Assembly (NCBI GenBank): GCA_036250195.1
Contig: JAVHZZ010000006.1
Coordinates: 163,705,724-163,769,723 of the forward strand
Reading direction: 5' to 3'
DNA length: 64,000 nucleotides
Origin: Mixophyes australis
Lineage: Eukaryota; Chordata; Amphibia; Anura; Limnodynastidae
This document shows, piece by piece, positions 61,901 through 64,000 of the stretch. The position numbers were made by a program, and so were the translations under genes. How positions within the stretch are numbered: the stretch's first letter is position 1; the number at the start of each line of letters is the position of its first letter. The notes under the pieces were generated by a model, which made no database searches, was not told where the DNA came from, and saw only the letters and a list, made by a program, of their open reading frames with translations.

Positions 61901-63251
61901 TGTTCACTGACCCCCGTGTTTTGGTTTTGGTTTTGGATCTGTATTAATTTCGTGTTTTGGTTTTAGCAAAACCGCCCTCACGTGTTTTGGTTTTGGTTCT
62001 GGTTTTGGATATGTTTTTTGTTTTGTTTTTTCACAAAAAAAAATATTGCAAAAAATGCTAAAATAGCATAATTTGTCTCTTTTTTTGTCCCTACATTATT
62101 ATTAACCTCAATAATGTTAATTTCCAGTCATTTCCAGTCAATTTTTGTCAACTGACAAGAACACTGCTCCCCCTCCTATTTCTGTCTGAGCAATGGCACT
62201 GAGCAATGGCAATGGAGACTGGGGAGTGACAAGAACACTGCTACCCCTGTTTCTGTGTGAGCAATGGCGCTGGATCTCCAGGGGAGGGGGGTACTTATGG
62301 AATCCAAAACCCACAAGATCCGACCACGCAACAATGATGTTTTACCTCGATTCAGATTCGAGGTAGCTGGAAAGTACTGAGTCGGCTCGGTACTCAGATT
62401 GGTGATGTTCGGGGGGTTCGGTTTTCGGAAAACCGAGCCTTAGCATCTCTAGTTTAAACACAGGCATAAGCATATAGGAGACCTTCAACTCCTTTACTTT
62501 GTTACATACCAAAACATAATCATGTTTGTCAGGATTCTAGAATAGATAAGAGACAGGCAGCTAAGAAATGGGTGGAAATAGAGGAGTACTTGCTTAAAGC
62601 TCCCACAGCCATAATACAATAGCATTTTAATTTACCAGGTGTAATCTAACATACCAAGCCCATAACAGCCCATGATTATATAAATAGGAAATTTCTGCTT
62701 ACTATAACTATTGGTATTGGAGTTATGCAACAGTCTTCTATGATGTTGTCCTTTGAAACATACTTTGTCACGGAAACCAATCACATTCCATTGCTACTCT
62801 GTTATCTCTCCTCTCTGCACACAACATTACACTTCTGGCACTGTTCCTTAGATGCTATATATTTACATACTATAGTGAATCTGTGAGAATGATTATATTG
62901 TATTTATATGCAAAAATATTCTGCATGTCTAGTGAACATGTCACTCCTATATGTGACCACAGAAAATGTGCTCTGTGTTTATTGGTGGAGAAAGATCTAT
63001 TGTCTGGGTTCCTTTTACGTTGTAATGGGACAAGTGGGCAGTGAAGGCAGGACACTGCGAGAGACATACACTTTTGTGTTTCTCATACTCACCACAAAGA
63101 GAGGTGTCTTCTCCCTGTCGATCGGGCGGTTCACAAAGACTTGACCAGTGTGATCATCTATATGGAACAGGCCAATTTCAGGTGGTTCATCAACTCCAGG
63201 ACCGCTGATCAGATATTTTATGGAGTAGTTTTCTGCCCTGTCGTTGAATAG
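7129..63251 (-). CDS. cdh26: Cadherin-26 gene, 16 coding exons, 5' end outside window
   Basis: This is a single-pass cell-adhesion protein of the cadherin superfamily. The family mediates calcium-dependent contacts between epithelial cells. Exons on the minus strand: 63251-63093, 57097-56950, 56743-56577, 54195-54067, 51982-51797, 36069-35792, 35012-34870, 31885-31652, 31168-30947, 30865-30735, 28990-28934, 15628-15560, 15466-15398, 14815-14753, 9534-9451, 7326-7129. All have AG acceptors and GT donors, and the phases join to 778 codons without a stop. Residues 1-85 are the rest of EC1, 86-195 EC2, 196-319 EC3, 320-426 EC4 and 427-535 EC5; 543-565 are transmembrane and 566-778 cytoplasmic. 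[32 protein letters not shown] and the C-terminal tail match my recollection of mammalian CDH26 closely. Desmocollin and desmoglein fit less well. The first exons (signal, prodomain, adhesive tryptophan) lie to the right of base 64000. Confidence 0.93.
8754..8992. mobile_element. Non-autonomous TIR element (239 bp)
   Basis: The ends AGGGTGGTGTCACATGGG and CCTGTGTGACACTACCCT form a terminal inverted repeat with few mismatches. There is no coding capacity. The flanks TTCCTT and GGTTCCAA give no clean duplication, so the superfamily is left open. It lies in the intron between exons 15 and 16. Confidence 0.6.
9192..9374. mobile_element. hAT-type MITE (183 bp) with 8-bp target duplication
   Basis: The terminal inverted repeats are CAGGGGCGGGCTGG and CCAGCCCGTGCCTG. 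They are flanked by exact copies of ATCCTAAG at 9184-9191 and 9375-9382. An 8-bp duplication with CAG/CTG ends is the hAT signature. The inside is GC-rich with a GATGCGGCCGC-type inverted pair. Confidence 0.87.
9451..9534 (-). CDS. cdh26: cdh26 exon 15 (catenin-binding region start)
   Basis: An 84-base, 28-codon exon, [12 protein letters not shown] to GEMLSQ. The acceptor is TTTGTTTCACAG and the donor GTAAGT. The [10 protein letters not shown] helix corresponds to the VxxKMxxxLNQ stretch that precedes the terminal acidic domain in desmosomal cadherins and CDH26. Confidence 0.88.
9886..10296. repeat. Composite of dispersed non-coding repeats
   Basis: From 9892 a hAT-like end (CAGTGGATCCCAAACATTCT) is followed by a block rich in GGGAGAGT/ACTCTCCC inverted pairs up to about 10180. 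From 10187 there is one half of the palindromic element seen complete at 41320-41652, ending CTTAATGAATCAGGCCC. All of it is intronic and non-coding. Confidence 0.55.
10908..10915 (+). promoter_or_regulatory. TATA-like box of the hAT element
   Basis: CATAAATA lies at the same relative place as the TATA-type box TATAAATA of the inverted relative (40285-40278, minus). In both copies it is followed by CAGCAATCCATCGCC-like sequence. Keeping it in two copies suggests an internal promoter of the element. Confidence 0.45.
11438..11938 (+). CDS. hAT-element ORF, acidic protein of unknown function
   Basis: 166 codons. The start is uncertain: a related ATG with MDSKQ at 11328 is separated from this frame by a stop and an A-run. 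The N-terminal part, [20 protein letters not shown], is basic. The middle is [20 protein letters not shown], and the C-terminal third is strongly acidic ([26 protein letters not shown]). The inverted copy at 40-38 kb keeps the same protein, so it was a real element product. I see no zinc finger, RNase-H-like triad or other known domain. It may be an N-terminal exon of a longer transposase or an accessory protein. Confidence 0.55.
   Translation: MPIKKKITNMPFYTRSGKERMRPSPLSISGRSKNVTEPTSGAQLLLRIKAELQDNSKELEDNICSESQMTPIPVESPSTSGMSNREYSVNVPIKRDPFSSSADVCLNSPSIAADTQIEDATLEIEEDEGEICVGDEGTNDDVDDYDADRYQIAFLNFYLYSRLYNG
12445..14752. other. Intron, nothing recognised
   Basis: This is the rest of the intron between exons 14 and 15. 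It is AT-rich, with a short (TTAA)n-like run near 14240. I find no terminal repeat pair, coding frame or RNA gene that I can support. Confidence 0.5.
14753..14815 (-). CDS. cdh26: cdh26 exon 14 (tail repeat copy 3, diverged)
   Basis: A 63-base, 21-codon exon, with acceptor TCTCTTAACAG and donor GTAAGC. It reads [21 protein letters not shown]. The pattern VGxSxSxxxxxAQxQxW aligns it with exons 12 and 13 with a two-codon gap. It is either the oldest of the three copies or the ancestral one. Confidence 0.83.
15398..15466 (-). CDS. cdh26: cdh26 exon 13 (tail repeat copy 2)
   Basis: A 69-base, 23-codon symmetrical exon, with acceptor CTGGTTTCAG and donor GTGAGT. It shares TMPxAQYQSWE with exon 12; the differences concentrate in the first half ([11 protein letters not shown] against [11 protein letters not shown]). 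Because it is in phase 0 at both ends, either copy could be skipped without a frameshift. Confidence 0.83.
15560..15628 (-). CDS. cdh26: cdh26 exon 12 (tail repeat copy 1)
   Basis: A 69-base, 23-codon symmetrical exon, with acceptor TTGGTTTCAG and donor GTGAGT. It reads [21 protein letters not shown] plus two more residues. It is nearly identical to the next exon, 162 bp away, including the bases around both splice sites. This points to a local tandem duplication. The function of the segment is not known to me. Confidence 0.83.
15890..16265. repeat. Pyrimidine-rich degenerate minisatellite
   Basis: A degenerate unit of roughly 30-35 bases, CATCACAGTAAATGTTCCCC followed by CTCCC runs, is repeated about ten times. 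It lies between exon 12 and the endogenous retrovirus. The long minus-strand reading frame across it is only the repeat read as codons (IYCDGG repeats), not a gene. Confidence 0.8.
16474..16917 (+). repeat. ERV 5' LTR (444 bp)
   Basis: It runs TGATAATATATTTT to GGTTCTGACA and is highly similar to the 3' LTR. The 3' LTR lacks a short segment (about ten bases, CAGGCTTGTC in this copy). A candidate primer-binding site starting TGGATGTACCC begins seven bases after the LTR; I cannot name the tRNA. Confidence 0.88.
17320..17810 (+). pseudogene. ERV gag-like remnant
   Basis: A frame starting MGNNNST, a typical N-myristoylation start of a matrix protein, runs about 70 codons and then breaks into several frames with stops. 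A lysine/cysteine-rich stretch near 17740-17805 may be what is left of a nucleocapsid region. The assignment rests on position and on the MGxxxS start; there is no clear family match. Confidence 0.5.
17822..17979. mobile_element. Palindromic MITE inserted in the ERV
   Basis: The arms TTAGAGTCGGACGCAAAGTC and GACTTTGCGTCCGACTCTAA extend to about 40 bp of near-perfect inverted repeat around a short centre. No clear duplication is visible at the edges. It lies inside the provirus, so it landed later and helps show the provirus is not recent. Confidence 0.75.
18060..19900 (+). other. ERV internal region between gag-like and pol, not identified
   Basis: The longest frame, at 19136-19429 (97 codons, starting [16 protein letters not shown]), has no family that I recognise. 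By position the region should hold the rest of gag and the protease. Decay, or non-retroviral inserts, hide it. Confidence 0.35.
19919..21650 (+). pseudogene. ERV pol remnant (RT end, RNase H, integrase)
   Basis: [14 protein letters not shown] and [20 protein letters not shown] are the RT connection region. [12 protein letters not shown] near 20605 and [20 protein letters not shown] near 20720 are RNase [21 protein letters not shown] near 21165 begins the integrase core and [15 protein letters not shown] near 21435 is its later part. At least ten stops and several frame changes separate these blocks. The order and motifs are those of gamma-like retroviruses. Confidence 0.85.
21752..22160 (+). 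pseudogene. ERV env-like remnant (N-terminal part)
   Basis: A frame of 84 codons starts [16 protein letters not shown] and continues with a hydrophobic segment ([20 protein letters not shown]) like a signal or leader. A frame overlapping its end and shifted by one base has several cysteines ([19 protein letters not shown]). The remaining env up to the 3' LTR is unreadable and interrupted by a TA repeat. The call is by position and composition. Confidence 0.5.
22290..22329. repeat. (TA)n microsatellite in the ERV env region
   Basis: About 40 bases of pure TA followed by CACACA. Confidence 0.95.
22870..23306 (+). repeat. ERV 3' LTR (437 bp)
   Basis: Its partner is the 5' LTR. It is preceded by the purine tract AAAAGAAGGGAA and ends GATTTGACA just before CCCC. 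Differences from the 5' LTR are scattered substitutions, a short indel and a duplicated ATGC. They can be used to date the insertion. Confidence 0.88.
23552..23764. mobile_element. Possible hAT-like MITE
   Basis: The edges GGGGCAACTTGAAGC and CAGGTTGCCCACCAC form a short imperfect inverted repeat around a non-coding GC-richer middle. No clean 8-bp duplication is visible. Confidence 0.4.
23811..25139. other. Intron, nothing recognised
   Basis: AT-rich sequence in the intron between exons 11 and 12. I find no coding exon, paired terminal repeat or RNA gene that I can support. Confidence 0.5.
25148..25303. mobile_element. hAT-type MITE (156 bp) with 8-bp target duplication
   Basis: The terminal inverted repeats are CAGAGGCGGAACTAG and TAGTTCCGCCACTG. 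The flanking duplication is CTCCCCTG at 25140-25147 and 25304-25311. A truncated relative is at about 29935-30078. Confidence 0.87.
25533..26225. repeat. GT-rich minisatellite with a 74-bp higher-order unit
   Basis: In the cleanest part, GATCCTGTGTTTG recurs at 25864, 25938, 26012 and 26086, exactly 74 bases apart, each followed by TATATGxCAGTTTACATGTC. Upstream units are shorter and more varied. The open frames with CVCVC-type peptides on the plus strand are only this repeat read as codons. Confidence 0.92.
26248..28661. mobile_element. hAT-type element (2.4 kb) with exact 8-bp duplication
   Basis: The ends CAGTGTCGGACTGG and CCAGTCCGACACTG are perfect inverted repeats over 14 bases. They are flanked by GCCACGCC at 26240-26247 and 28662-28669. 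There is no transposase-like frame. It carries a V-SINE-like copy (26600-26898), so it is a non-autonomous element or a decayed one. Confidence 0.85.
26600..26898 (-). mobile_element. tRNA-derived SINE (V-SINE-like), reverse orientation
   Basis: Read on the minus strand it starts with a tRNA-like head. GTGGCTCAGTGGTTAGCA matches an A box and GAGTTCAATTGCCG is a mutated B box. The conserved central block then follows (GTTTGCGTGGGTTTCCTCCG). The tail reaches GTACAGCGCTGCGGAATT, shared with L2-type LINE ends. Confidence 0.8.
28934..28990 (-). CDS. cdh26: cdh26 exon 11 (cytoplasmic tail)
   Basis: A 57-base, 19-codon exon, [19 protein letters not shown], phase 0 at both ends. The acceptor is ATGTATCACCAG and the donor GTAACA. 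It is supported by its splice sites, its phase match on both sides and its place in the tail. The sequence itself is weakly conserved, so it is less certain than the extracellular exons. Confidence 0.78.
29935..30078. mobile_element. Truncated copy of the 25148-25303 hAT MITE
   Basis: It shares the CATTGGTGCGGCAGxTxCCA block and the GCTAGTTCCGCCTTA end with the complete element. The opposite terminus is missing. It lies in the intron between exons 10 and 11. Confidence 0.6.
30735..30865 (-). CDS. cdh26: cdh26 exon 10 (membrane helix end, juxtamembrane tail)
   Basis: Two bases plus 43 codons. The acceptor is TCTTTTAATAG and the donor [15 protein letters not shown] ends the helix and [11 protein letters not shown] is the positively charged stop-transfer. 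[16 protein letters not shown] is the juxtamembrane block recognisable in CDH26. Confidence 0.93.
30947..31168 (-). CDS. cdh26: cdh26 exon 9 (EC5 end, first half of membrane helix)
   Basis: Two bases, 73 codons and one base. The acceptor is TTTTTTTCAG and the donor GTAAGT. It contains [17 protein letters not shown], the membrane-proximal cysteines of [10 protein letters not shown], and [16 protein letters not shown], the first part of the transmembrane helix. The helix is completed by exon 10, because the intron falls inside it. Confidence 0.94.
31652..31885 (-). CDS. cdh26: cdh26 exon 8 (EC4-EC5)
   Basis: Two bases, 77 codons and one base. The acceptor is TTATTTCACTAG and the donor GTTAGT. 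It holds the canonical EC4-EC5 linker [10 protein letters not shown] and the start of EC5, with a conserved cysteine in ERCEKQD and the acidic [17 protein letters not shown] segment. GTGTGT in the protein is a short low-complexity stretch. Confidence 0.93.
31911..33540. other. Intron, nothing recognised
   Basis: Sequence between exon 8 and the Tc1 relic. I see AT-rich DNA with a GC-richer stretch near 32100-32380. The open frames there lack splice signals or a family match. Confidence 0.45.
33560..33990 (+). pseudogene. Tc1/mariner transposase relic (C-terminal part)
   Basis: From 33590 the plus strand reads [19 protein letters not shown] then HERKPAHP, the C-terminal block of Tc1-type transposases that contains the last catalytic-region residues. 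Frameshifts and stops follow. The segment ends TTTCTAGCACCACTGTATA, which resembles a Tc1 inverted-repeat end. The 5' two thirds are missing. Confidence 0.85.
34318..34500 (+). mobile_element. tRNA-derived SINE (V-SINE-like), forward orientation
   Basis: The head has an A-box-like TGGCAGAGTGCTTAGCA and a B-box-like TTGTTCGATTCC. It is followed by the same central block as the copy at 26600-26898 (CCCTGTGTTTGCGTGGGTTT) and CCACACTCCAAAGACATACT. A diverged tail may extend to about 34650. Confidence 0.83.
34870..35012 (-). CDS. cdh26: cdh26 exon 7 (EC4)
   Basis: One base, 47 codons and one base. The acceptor is TTTGACAG and the donor GTGAGA. It covers the EC4 half with [12 protein letters not shown], the calcium motif [11 protein letters not shown] (also a possible N-glycan at NQT) and VYAIDDG. 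A 277-bp hAT MITE sits 98 bp upstream of the acceptor, in the intron. Confidence 0.92.
35111..35387. mobile_element. hAT-type MITE (277 bp) with long internal palindrome
   Basis: The ends are CAGGGGCGGATCTAG and TGGATCCGCCACTG, with the duplication GTCTTCAG at 35103-35110 and 35388-35395. The middle is an inverted repeat about 60 bases per arm around TGTTTAAAACA (arms contain GGCTGCTCTGATTGTG). It would form a strong hairpin 98 bp upstream of the acceptor of exon 7. Confidence 0.88.
35792..36069 (-). CDS. cdh26: cdh26 exon 6 (EC3 end, EC4 start)
   Basis: Ninety-two codons plus two bases. The acceptor is CATTTTCAG and the donor GTACTG. It begins PLDFEGG (the LDxE motif), holds [10 protein letters not shown] and the EC3-EC4 linker [10 protein letters not shown], and ends [12 protein letters not shown]. 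The linker has D-S-N-D but proline follows directly, so one residue is missing compared with DxNDNxP. The donor GTACTG is weaker than its neighbours. Confidence 0.92.
36581..36737. mobile_element. Harbinger-type MITE (157 bp) with CAG target duplication
   Basis: The ends GGGGTAAATG and CATTTACCCC are flanked by CAG at 36578-36580 and 36738-36740. The interior is largely palindromic (arms contain CGATTAAATTTCAAG). The same ends occur on the 1.6 kb element at 52089-53677, there with CTG. A CWG triplet is the duplication reported for vertebrate PIF/Harbinger elements. Confidence 0.82.
37610..38215. repeat. Minisatellite, about 112-120 bp unit, 5-6 copies, inside the hAT element
   Basis: Each unit reads AAAAAAAGCAGCCTGCACAG, then GTGGAACTAGAAAGTAAAAT, then GACCACGGTAGTTTGGTGGC, and ends in a poly-C run of variable length. 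The relative at 10735-12436 has only about one unit (11950-12085), so the array grew after the copies diverged. The long frames across it are repeat artefacts. Confidence 0.92.
38300..39898 (-). pseudogene. hAT-element acidic ORF, split by an insertion
   Basis: This is the same protein as at 11438-11938. Here it starts [15 protein letters not shown] (39898) and continues through an A-run that shifts the frame near 39690. [20 protein letters not shown] follows, down to about 39428. It resumes at about 38525 with [20 protein letters not shown] and the acidic end. The 893-bp insertion between the two parts breaks it. The MDSKQ start is shared with the other copy. Confidence 0.6.
38531..39423. 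mobile_element. 893-bp insertion with GTAC duplication, class unknown
   Basis: It is precisely bounded because the uninterrupted relative shows the empty site. GTAC stands at 38527-38530 and 39424-39427. The ends TATTAAAGTAATTC and GACTTCAACA are only weakly inverted (TxTTxAAGT). It contains a (TA)n tract at 39153-39200. A solo LTR with mutated TG end or a small DNA element are both possible. Confidence 0.65.
41320..41652. mobile_element. Palindromic MITE (333 bp) in the L2
   Basis: The terminal repeats are GGGCCTGATTCATTAAGGAT and ATCCTTAATGAATCAGGCCC. The arms extend inward for more than 100 bases (TTTTGCACATAAGTTAAATA against its near inverse). Half of a related copy is at 10187-10296. 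No clear duplication is visible. Confidence 0.82.
42584..42899. repeat. 316-bp inverted-repeat unit at the left end of the large element
   Basis: The arms 42584-42644 and 42839-42899 are about 61 bases each with one clear mismatch (start GAGAAAAGAGGATTTTTACT). It looks like a short deletion derivative of the same family sitting at, or forming, the left terminus. Confidence 0.8.
43510..43800. repeat. Degenerate tandem repeat, about 50-bp unit
   Basis: GGGAGCACTCATxxxATGAG, then CTAACAGCTTAACTAACTCA, then GCGATATCTA recur about five times with many changes. It is inside the large TIR element and non-coding. Confidence 0.75.
43801..46454. other. Interior of the large TIR element, nothing recognised
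   Basis: The base composition is even (not strongly AT-rich), but I see no frame above about 120 codons with a recognisable motif. Confidence 0.4.
46455..46520. repeat. (TA)n microsatellite
   Basis: About 60 bases of AT dinucleotides ending ACACATACACACA. Confidence 0.95.
46525..47175. repeat. Dispersed repeat bounded by TA microsatellites, class unknown
   Basis: It starts GTTAACCCGTGCATGATACT and ends GCCACTAGACATTTATATTA, followed by (AT)n. Within it are a short duplicated CACTGTCACCCCCGGCAACC unit and a (CAGA)n run near 47105. The head and tail look like a family consensus rather than unique DNA, but I cannot name the class. Confidence 0.5.
47851..47983. repeat. Near-perfect hairpin (56-base arms)
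   Basis: The left arm 47851-47906 (CCTCCTGATCGTACGTCCCT onward) and right arm 47928-47983 are inverted copies with about one mismatch around a 21-base loop. It may be a small MITE or a MITE-like end duplication. Confidence 0.9.
48066..48250. repeat. 30-bp minisatellite, about six copies
   Basis: The unit is GAGAGAAGAGCAATGAATAC plus ACAGAGGAGG. Because 30 is a multiple of three, it gives long artefactual open frames on both strands. Confidence 0.95.
48336..49179 (-). mobile_element. Solo LTR (844 bp) with 5-bp target duplication
   Basis: The termini are TGTGAAGATACC and TTCGTCACA (TG...CA). GTGAG flanks both sides (48331-48335, 49180-49184). Read on the minus strand it has an AATAAA signal and ends CCGGTATCTTCACA, which sets the orientation. 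No internal retroviral sequence is left, so it arose by LTR-LTR recombination. Confidence 0.78.
49500..49880. other. GC- and CpG-rich segment near the right end of the large TIR element
   Basis: It contains CCAAGATGGCCACC and AACATGGCCGCC, which resemble YY1-type sites, and many CpG pairs. It could be the promoter end of the element. No frame with a known motif is visible. Confidence 0.35.
51306..51780. mobile_element. Possible MITE with GTCTATTTATTAA ends
   Basis: The left GTCTATTTATTAAAGG and right TCTTAATAAATAGACCCC are inverted. A related right end is found at 55370-55385. Inside is an inverted pair around TGCGCATACGTGAAC. No clear duplication is visible. It directly abuts exon 5 (donor side). 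Confidence 0.55.
51797..51982 (-). CDS. cdh26: cdh26 exon 5 (EC3)
   Basis: Sixty-two codons, phase 0 at both ends, with acceptor TTTCTTTTCAG and donor [24 protein letters not shown] and [15 protein letters not shown] are diagnostic: the TPAWRA segment and the DPETNEGIL block are shared by desmosomal cadherins and CDH26. The following intron, at 15.7 kb, is the longest seen here. Confidence 0.94.
52089..53677. mobile_element. Harbinger-type element (1.6 kb) with CTG target duplication
   Basis: The ends GGGGTAAATGTATCAAGCTG and the inverted GATACATTTACCCC are flanked by CTG (52086-52088, 53678-53680). The subterminal GCGAGTTTGC/GCAAACTCGC is also inverted. No transposase is present. The interior is a mosaic: the GGGGTCCCCCCGC block shared with 3100-3620, an ACTACAAGTCCCAGC block, and a hairpin at 53445-53614. 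It is in the intron between exons 4 and 5. Confidence 0.82.
53445..53614. repeat. Nested palindrome in the Harbinger-type element
   Basis: CACATATTACAGTATCTAGC, then GCTTACGC, on the left is mirrored by GCGTAAGCGCTAGATACTGT, then AATATGTG, on the right. The arms are about 75 bases around ACAGTAAATT. It is probably a separate MITE that inserted into the larger element. Confidence 0.8.
54067..54195 (-). CDS. cdh26: cdh26 exon 4 (EC2-EC3 boundary)
   Basis: Forty-three codons, [10 protein letters not shown] to FTTMN. The acceptor is TGTCATCTAG and the donor GTGAGT. It contains the ARDNG turn and the EC2-EC3 linker [11 protein letters not shown]. The linker lacks the standard DxNDN calcium ligands: DGNNN replaces DxNDN. 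From memory the mammalian protein is also degenerate here (EGNN), so this looks like a feature of the family rather than decay. Confidence 0.92.
54430..54540. mobile_element. Fragment of a hAT MITE related to 9192-9374
   Basis: A G-run followed by GCCCGGGTGCCCGCTGCCCC and the end CCAGCCCGCCCCTG resembles the inverted terminus of the complete copy. The other end is not clear. Confidence 0.5.
54940..55390. mobile_element. Possible MITE related to 51306-51780
   Basis: It shares the right end TTAATAAATAGACCCCTTAG. Its left end near 54920-54950 (AGGCCTAATTCTCAAAG) does not obviously mirror it. Confidence 0.35.
55481..55500. repeat. (CAAT)n microsatellite
   Basis: Five perfect CAAT-type units in AATCAATCAATCAATCAATC. 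Confidence 0.95.
55946..55984. repeat. (ATT)n microsatellite
   Basis: A run of about 12 ATT units with one G interruption. Confidence 0.95.
56577..56743 (-). CDS. cdh26: cdh26 exon 3 (EC2)
   Basis: Two bases plus 55 codons, [10 protein letters not shown] to GCLNCE, with acceptor TCTTTGCAG and donor [23 protein letters not shown] is the mid-EC2 calcium motif followed by the usual xxNSxIxY strand. The exon ends at the position where other cadherins have LDYE; here it reads LNCE. Confidence 0.92.
56950..57097 (-). CDS. cdh26: cdh26 exon 2 (EC1-EC2 linker)
   Basis: Forty-nine codons plus one base. The acceptor is TTACACACAG and the donor GTTAGT. The exon contains the canonical interdomain calcium motif [10 protein letters not shown] at the EC1-EC2 boundary (window residues 78-87). 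Its split last codon joins exon 3 as D in NFDNPVF. Confidence 0.93.
57440..57805 (-). CDS. Unidentified 121-codon open frame in a cdh26 intron
   Basis: It starts [20 protein letters not shown], continues [20 protein letters not shown] and ends [14 protein letters not shown]. The length is above chance for this AT-rich DNA and the composition is protein-like. It has no clear splice acceptor in frame with cdh26, and I know no family for it. It could be a transposon-derived piece or chance. Confidence 0.25.
   Translation of the reverse strand: MQDNIIVSTYGLDKHNRHIGHRQIISPKMCCEIMEVCVEFISRDPSSRISVRNFTTHLVLGTQGYEYCQKMTSFSDLKKYSTQNVYLFMKPKTLQQQNYRNLMHGPCRFLRNISLPTFAVK
58240..58330 (+). mobile_element. 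SINE/L2 tail fragment
   Basis: ACTGGTAGGTTAATCGGCTG and the following ATGTGTGTGTATG, then TAGAGATTTTAGACTGTGA, match the 3' tail of the V-SINE-like copies. The tRNA-like head is missing. Confidence 0.6.
58340..61040. other. Intron between exons 1 and 2, no gene recognised
   Basis: The sequence is mixed. It lies just upstream of the Ty3/gypsy relic and could include the 5' part of that element, but I could not find a repeated LTR partner. Open frames such as 58509-58751 have no family signal. Confidence 0.4.
61045..61345 (+). pseudogene. Ty3/gypsy retrotransposon protease-region relic
   Basis: Across two frames the plus strand reads [20 protein letters not shown] near 61060-61120, then [29 protein letters not shown] follows near 61250. 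This is the order of the aspartic protease domain of Ty3/gypsy Pol (D-T/S-G-A-A-x-NFxxxxxA, then LGHPWLxxHNPxIDW). Stops and frame changes make it dead. The catalytic D-S-G is not readable. Confidence 0.7.
61895..62451 (+). mobile_element. hAT-type MITE (557 bp) with exact 8-bp duplication
   Basis: The ends are TAGGGATGTTCACTGACC and TTAGCATCTCTA, flanked by GTTTAAAC at 61887-61894 and 62452-62459. It has the GTTTTGGTTTTGG tract and the ACCGAGCC-type end shared with the elements at 10735 and 37223. The coding part is deleted. The 8-bp target is itself palindromic. Confidence 0.88.
63093..63251 (-). CDS. cdh26: cdh26 exon 1 of window (EC1, phase 0-0)
   Basis: This exon has 53 codons, [10 protein letters not shown] to DREKTPLFV. 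The acceptor is ATATTTTCAG at 63252 and the donor GTGAGT follows 63093. It carries the EC1 core [15 protein letters not shown] and the PxDRE calcium-binding motif (PIDREKTP). N8 in AENYS is a possible N-glycosylation site. The exon with the adhesive-strand tryptophan must be upstream, and I find no candidate for it in 63252-64000. Confidence 0.93.
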
Positions 63252-63284
63252 CTGAAAATATTCCACAGTTTGAAAAAAGAACAA

Positions 63285-64000
63285 AATATAATACAGGAAA
63301 ATCCTTTATTCACTACTATATCTTGTGTTTAATAAAATAAACATAGAAAAGAAGTTAATGGCTAATGGGTAATGTGATAGAGTTGGTTTGTACGCATACT
63401 ACGTAAAAGAGTGTAAGGATTTTCTCATAGTACTATATTATTACAAATATCCTTGTAATGTGTATCTGCAACCTACACACAGTGGAGACAAACATATTGT
63501 TGACTGAATCAATAATCATGAGAATGTAACCTATGAAGTTACCAGTGACCTCACTGAGGCTTAACATACTTATGTTCATTGTGCTGACGTAATCACTGCT
63601 TTTGGAATATACATTTTCACATGACCATTCTGTGATTTTATATCGAATTTTGTAAGCAATAGGGCAACATTTTACATATGGTATTTATGATTACTATCAC
63701 AATAAACCCTTCATACTGGTCATATAACTCTGAGATAAATTAGCATTTCCTAATATCCTACAAAAATGGGTATGTAATTCACTATAATACACAAGAATGG
63801 TGAAGTGATTATGTAATTAAGCATAGTTTAGCCTACACAAGAGGTACACAACCTATGGATCTCCAGAAATGCTAGATCATTTGTTGGTAGTAATAGGTTA
63901 GTAATATGCTATTTTCTGCGATCTAAATGATGTCTATAAGGACTCCTCTGTGTATAATAAGTATCACAATATGAGTAGGTGAGTAATACAAATAAATATA
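63285..64000. other. Intron upstream of cdh26 exon 1, nothing recognised
   Basis: AT-rich DNA. I searched the minus strand for the preceding cadherin exon (the segment with the prodomain cleavage site and adhesive tryptophan) and did not find it. It must lie further right. Confidence 0.5.

Noticed and set aside
1..64000. CRISPR arrays, operons, rRNA or prokaryotic defence systems
   Set aside because: The window is vertebrate DNA with spliced exons and eukaryotic transposons. The tandem repeats seen are minisatellites without spacer structure.

Overview
This window is a piece of a vertebrate, almost certainly amphibian (probably frog), genome. It holds one protein-coding gene, read right to left. 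The gene is spread over about 56 kb in long introns that are packed with transposable elements. The mix of Penelope-like, L2, V-SINE-like, hAT, Harbinger, Tc1 and endogenous retrovirus elements fits an anuran. The species call is an inference, not something the sequence proves.

The gene is a cadherin-26 (CDH26) orthologue on the minus strand. Sixteen coding exons, from 63251 down to a stop at 7129, join with consensus splice sites and consistent phases. They give one open frame of 778 residues. This runs from within extracellular cadherin repeat EC1, through EC2 to EC5 and a transmembrane helix, to a catenin-type cytoplasmic tail. The signal peptide, the prodomain and the start of EC1 lie beyond the right edge. 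The tail contains three related small exons (12, 13 and 14) that look like a tandem exon duplication.

Layout from left to right. 1-3050: a Penelope-like retroelement with reverse transcriptase and GIY-YIG endonuclease, a hammerhead-like motif downstream, and a second decayed Penelope fragment. 3100-7128: a Harbinger-type fragment and the 3' flank of the gene. 7129-15628: the tail exons, with a 1.7 kb hAT element in one intron. 15890-23310: a pyrimidine-rich minisatellite and a decayed but complete-length endogenous retrovirus with paired LTRs, in antisense orientation to the gene. 23311-28933: small MITEs, a 74-bp GT-rich minisatellite and a 2.4 kb hAT element. 28934-36069: exons 11 to 6, with a Tc1 relic, V-SINE copies and MITEs. 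36070-51796: a 15.7 kb intron carrying an L2-type LINE broken by a hAT element and by a large terminal-inverted-repeat element. That large element holds another DNA transposon, which itself holds a solo LTR. 51797-64000: exons 5 to 1, a 1.6 kb Harbinger-type element, a Ty3/gypsy protease relic and a 557-bp hAT MITE.

I see no operon, CRISPR array, rRNA or convincing tRNA gene, and no second host gene. The most interesting signals are the tail-exon triplication, the hammerhead-like motif behind the Penelope element, and the nested insertions, many of which can be dated by exact target-site duplications.
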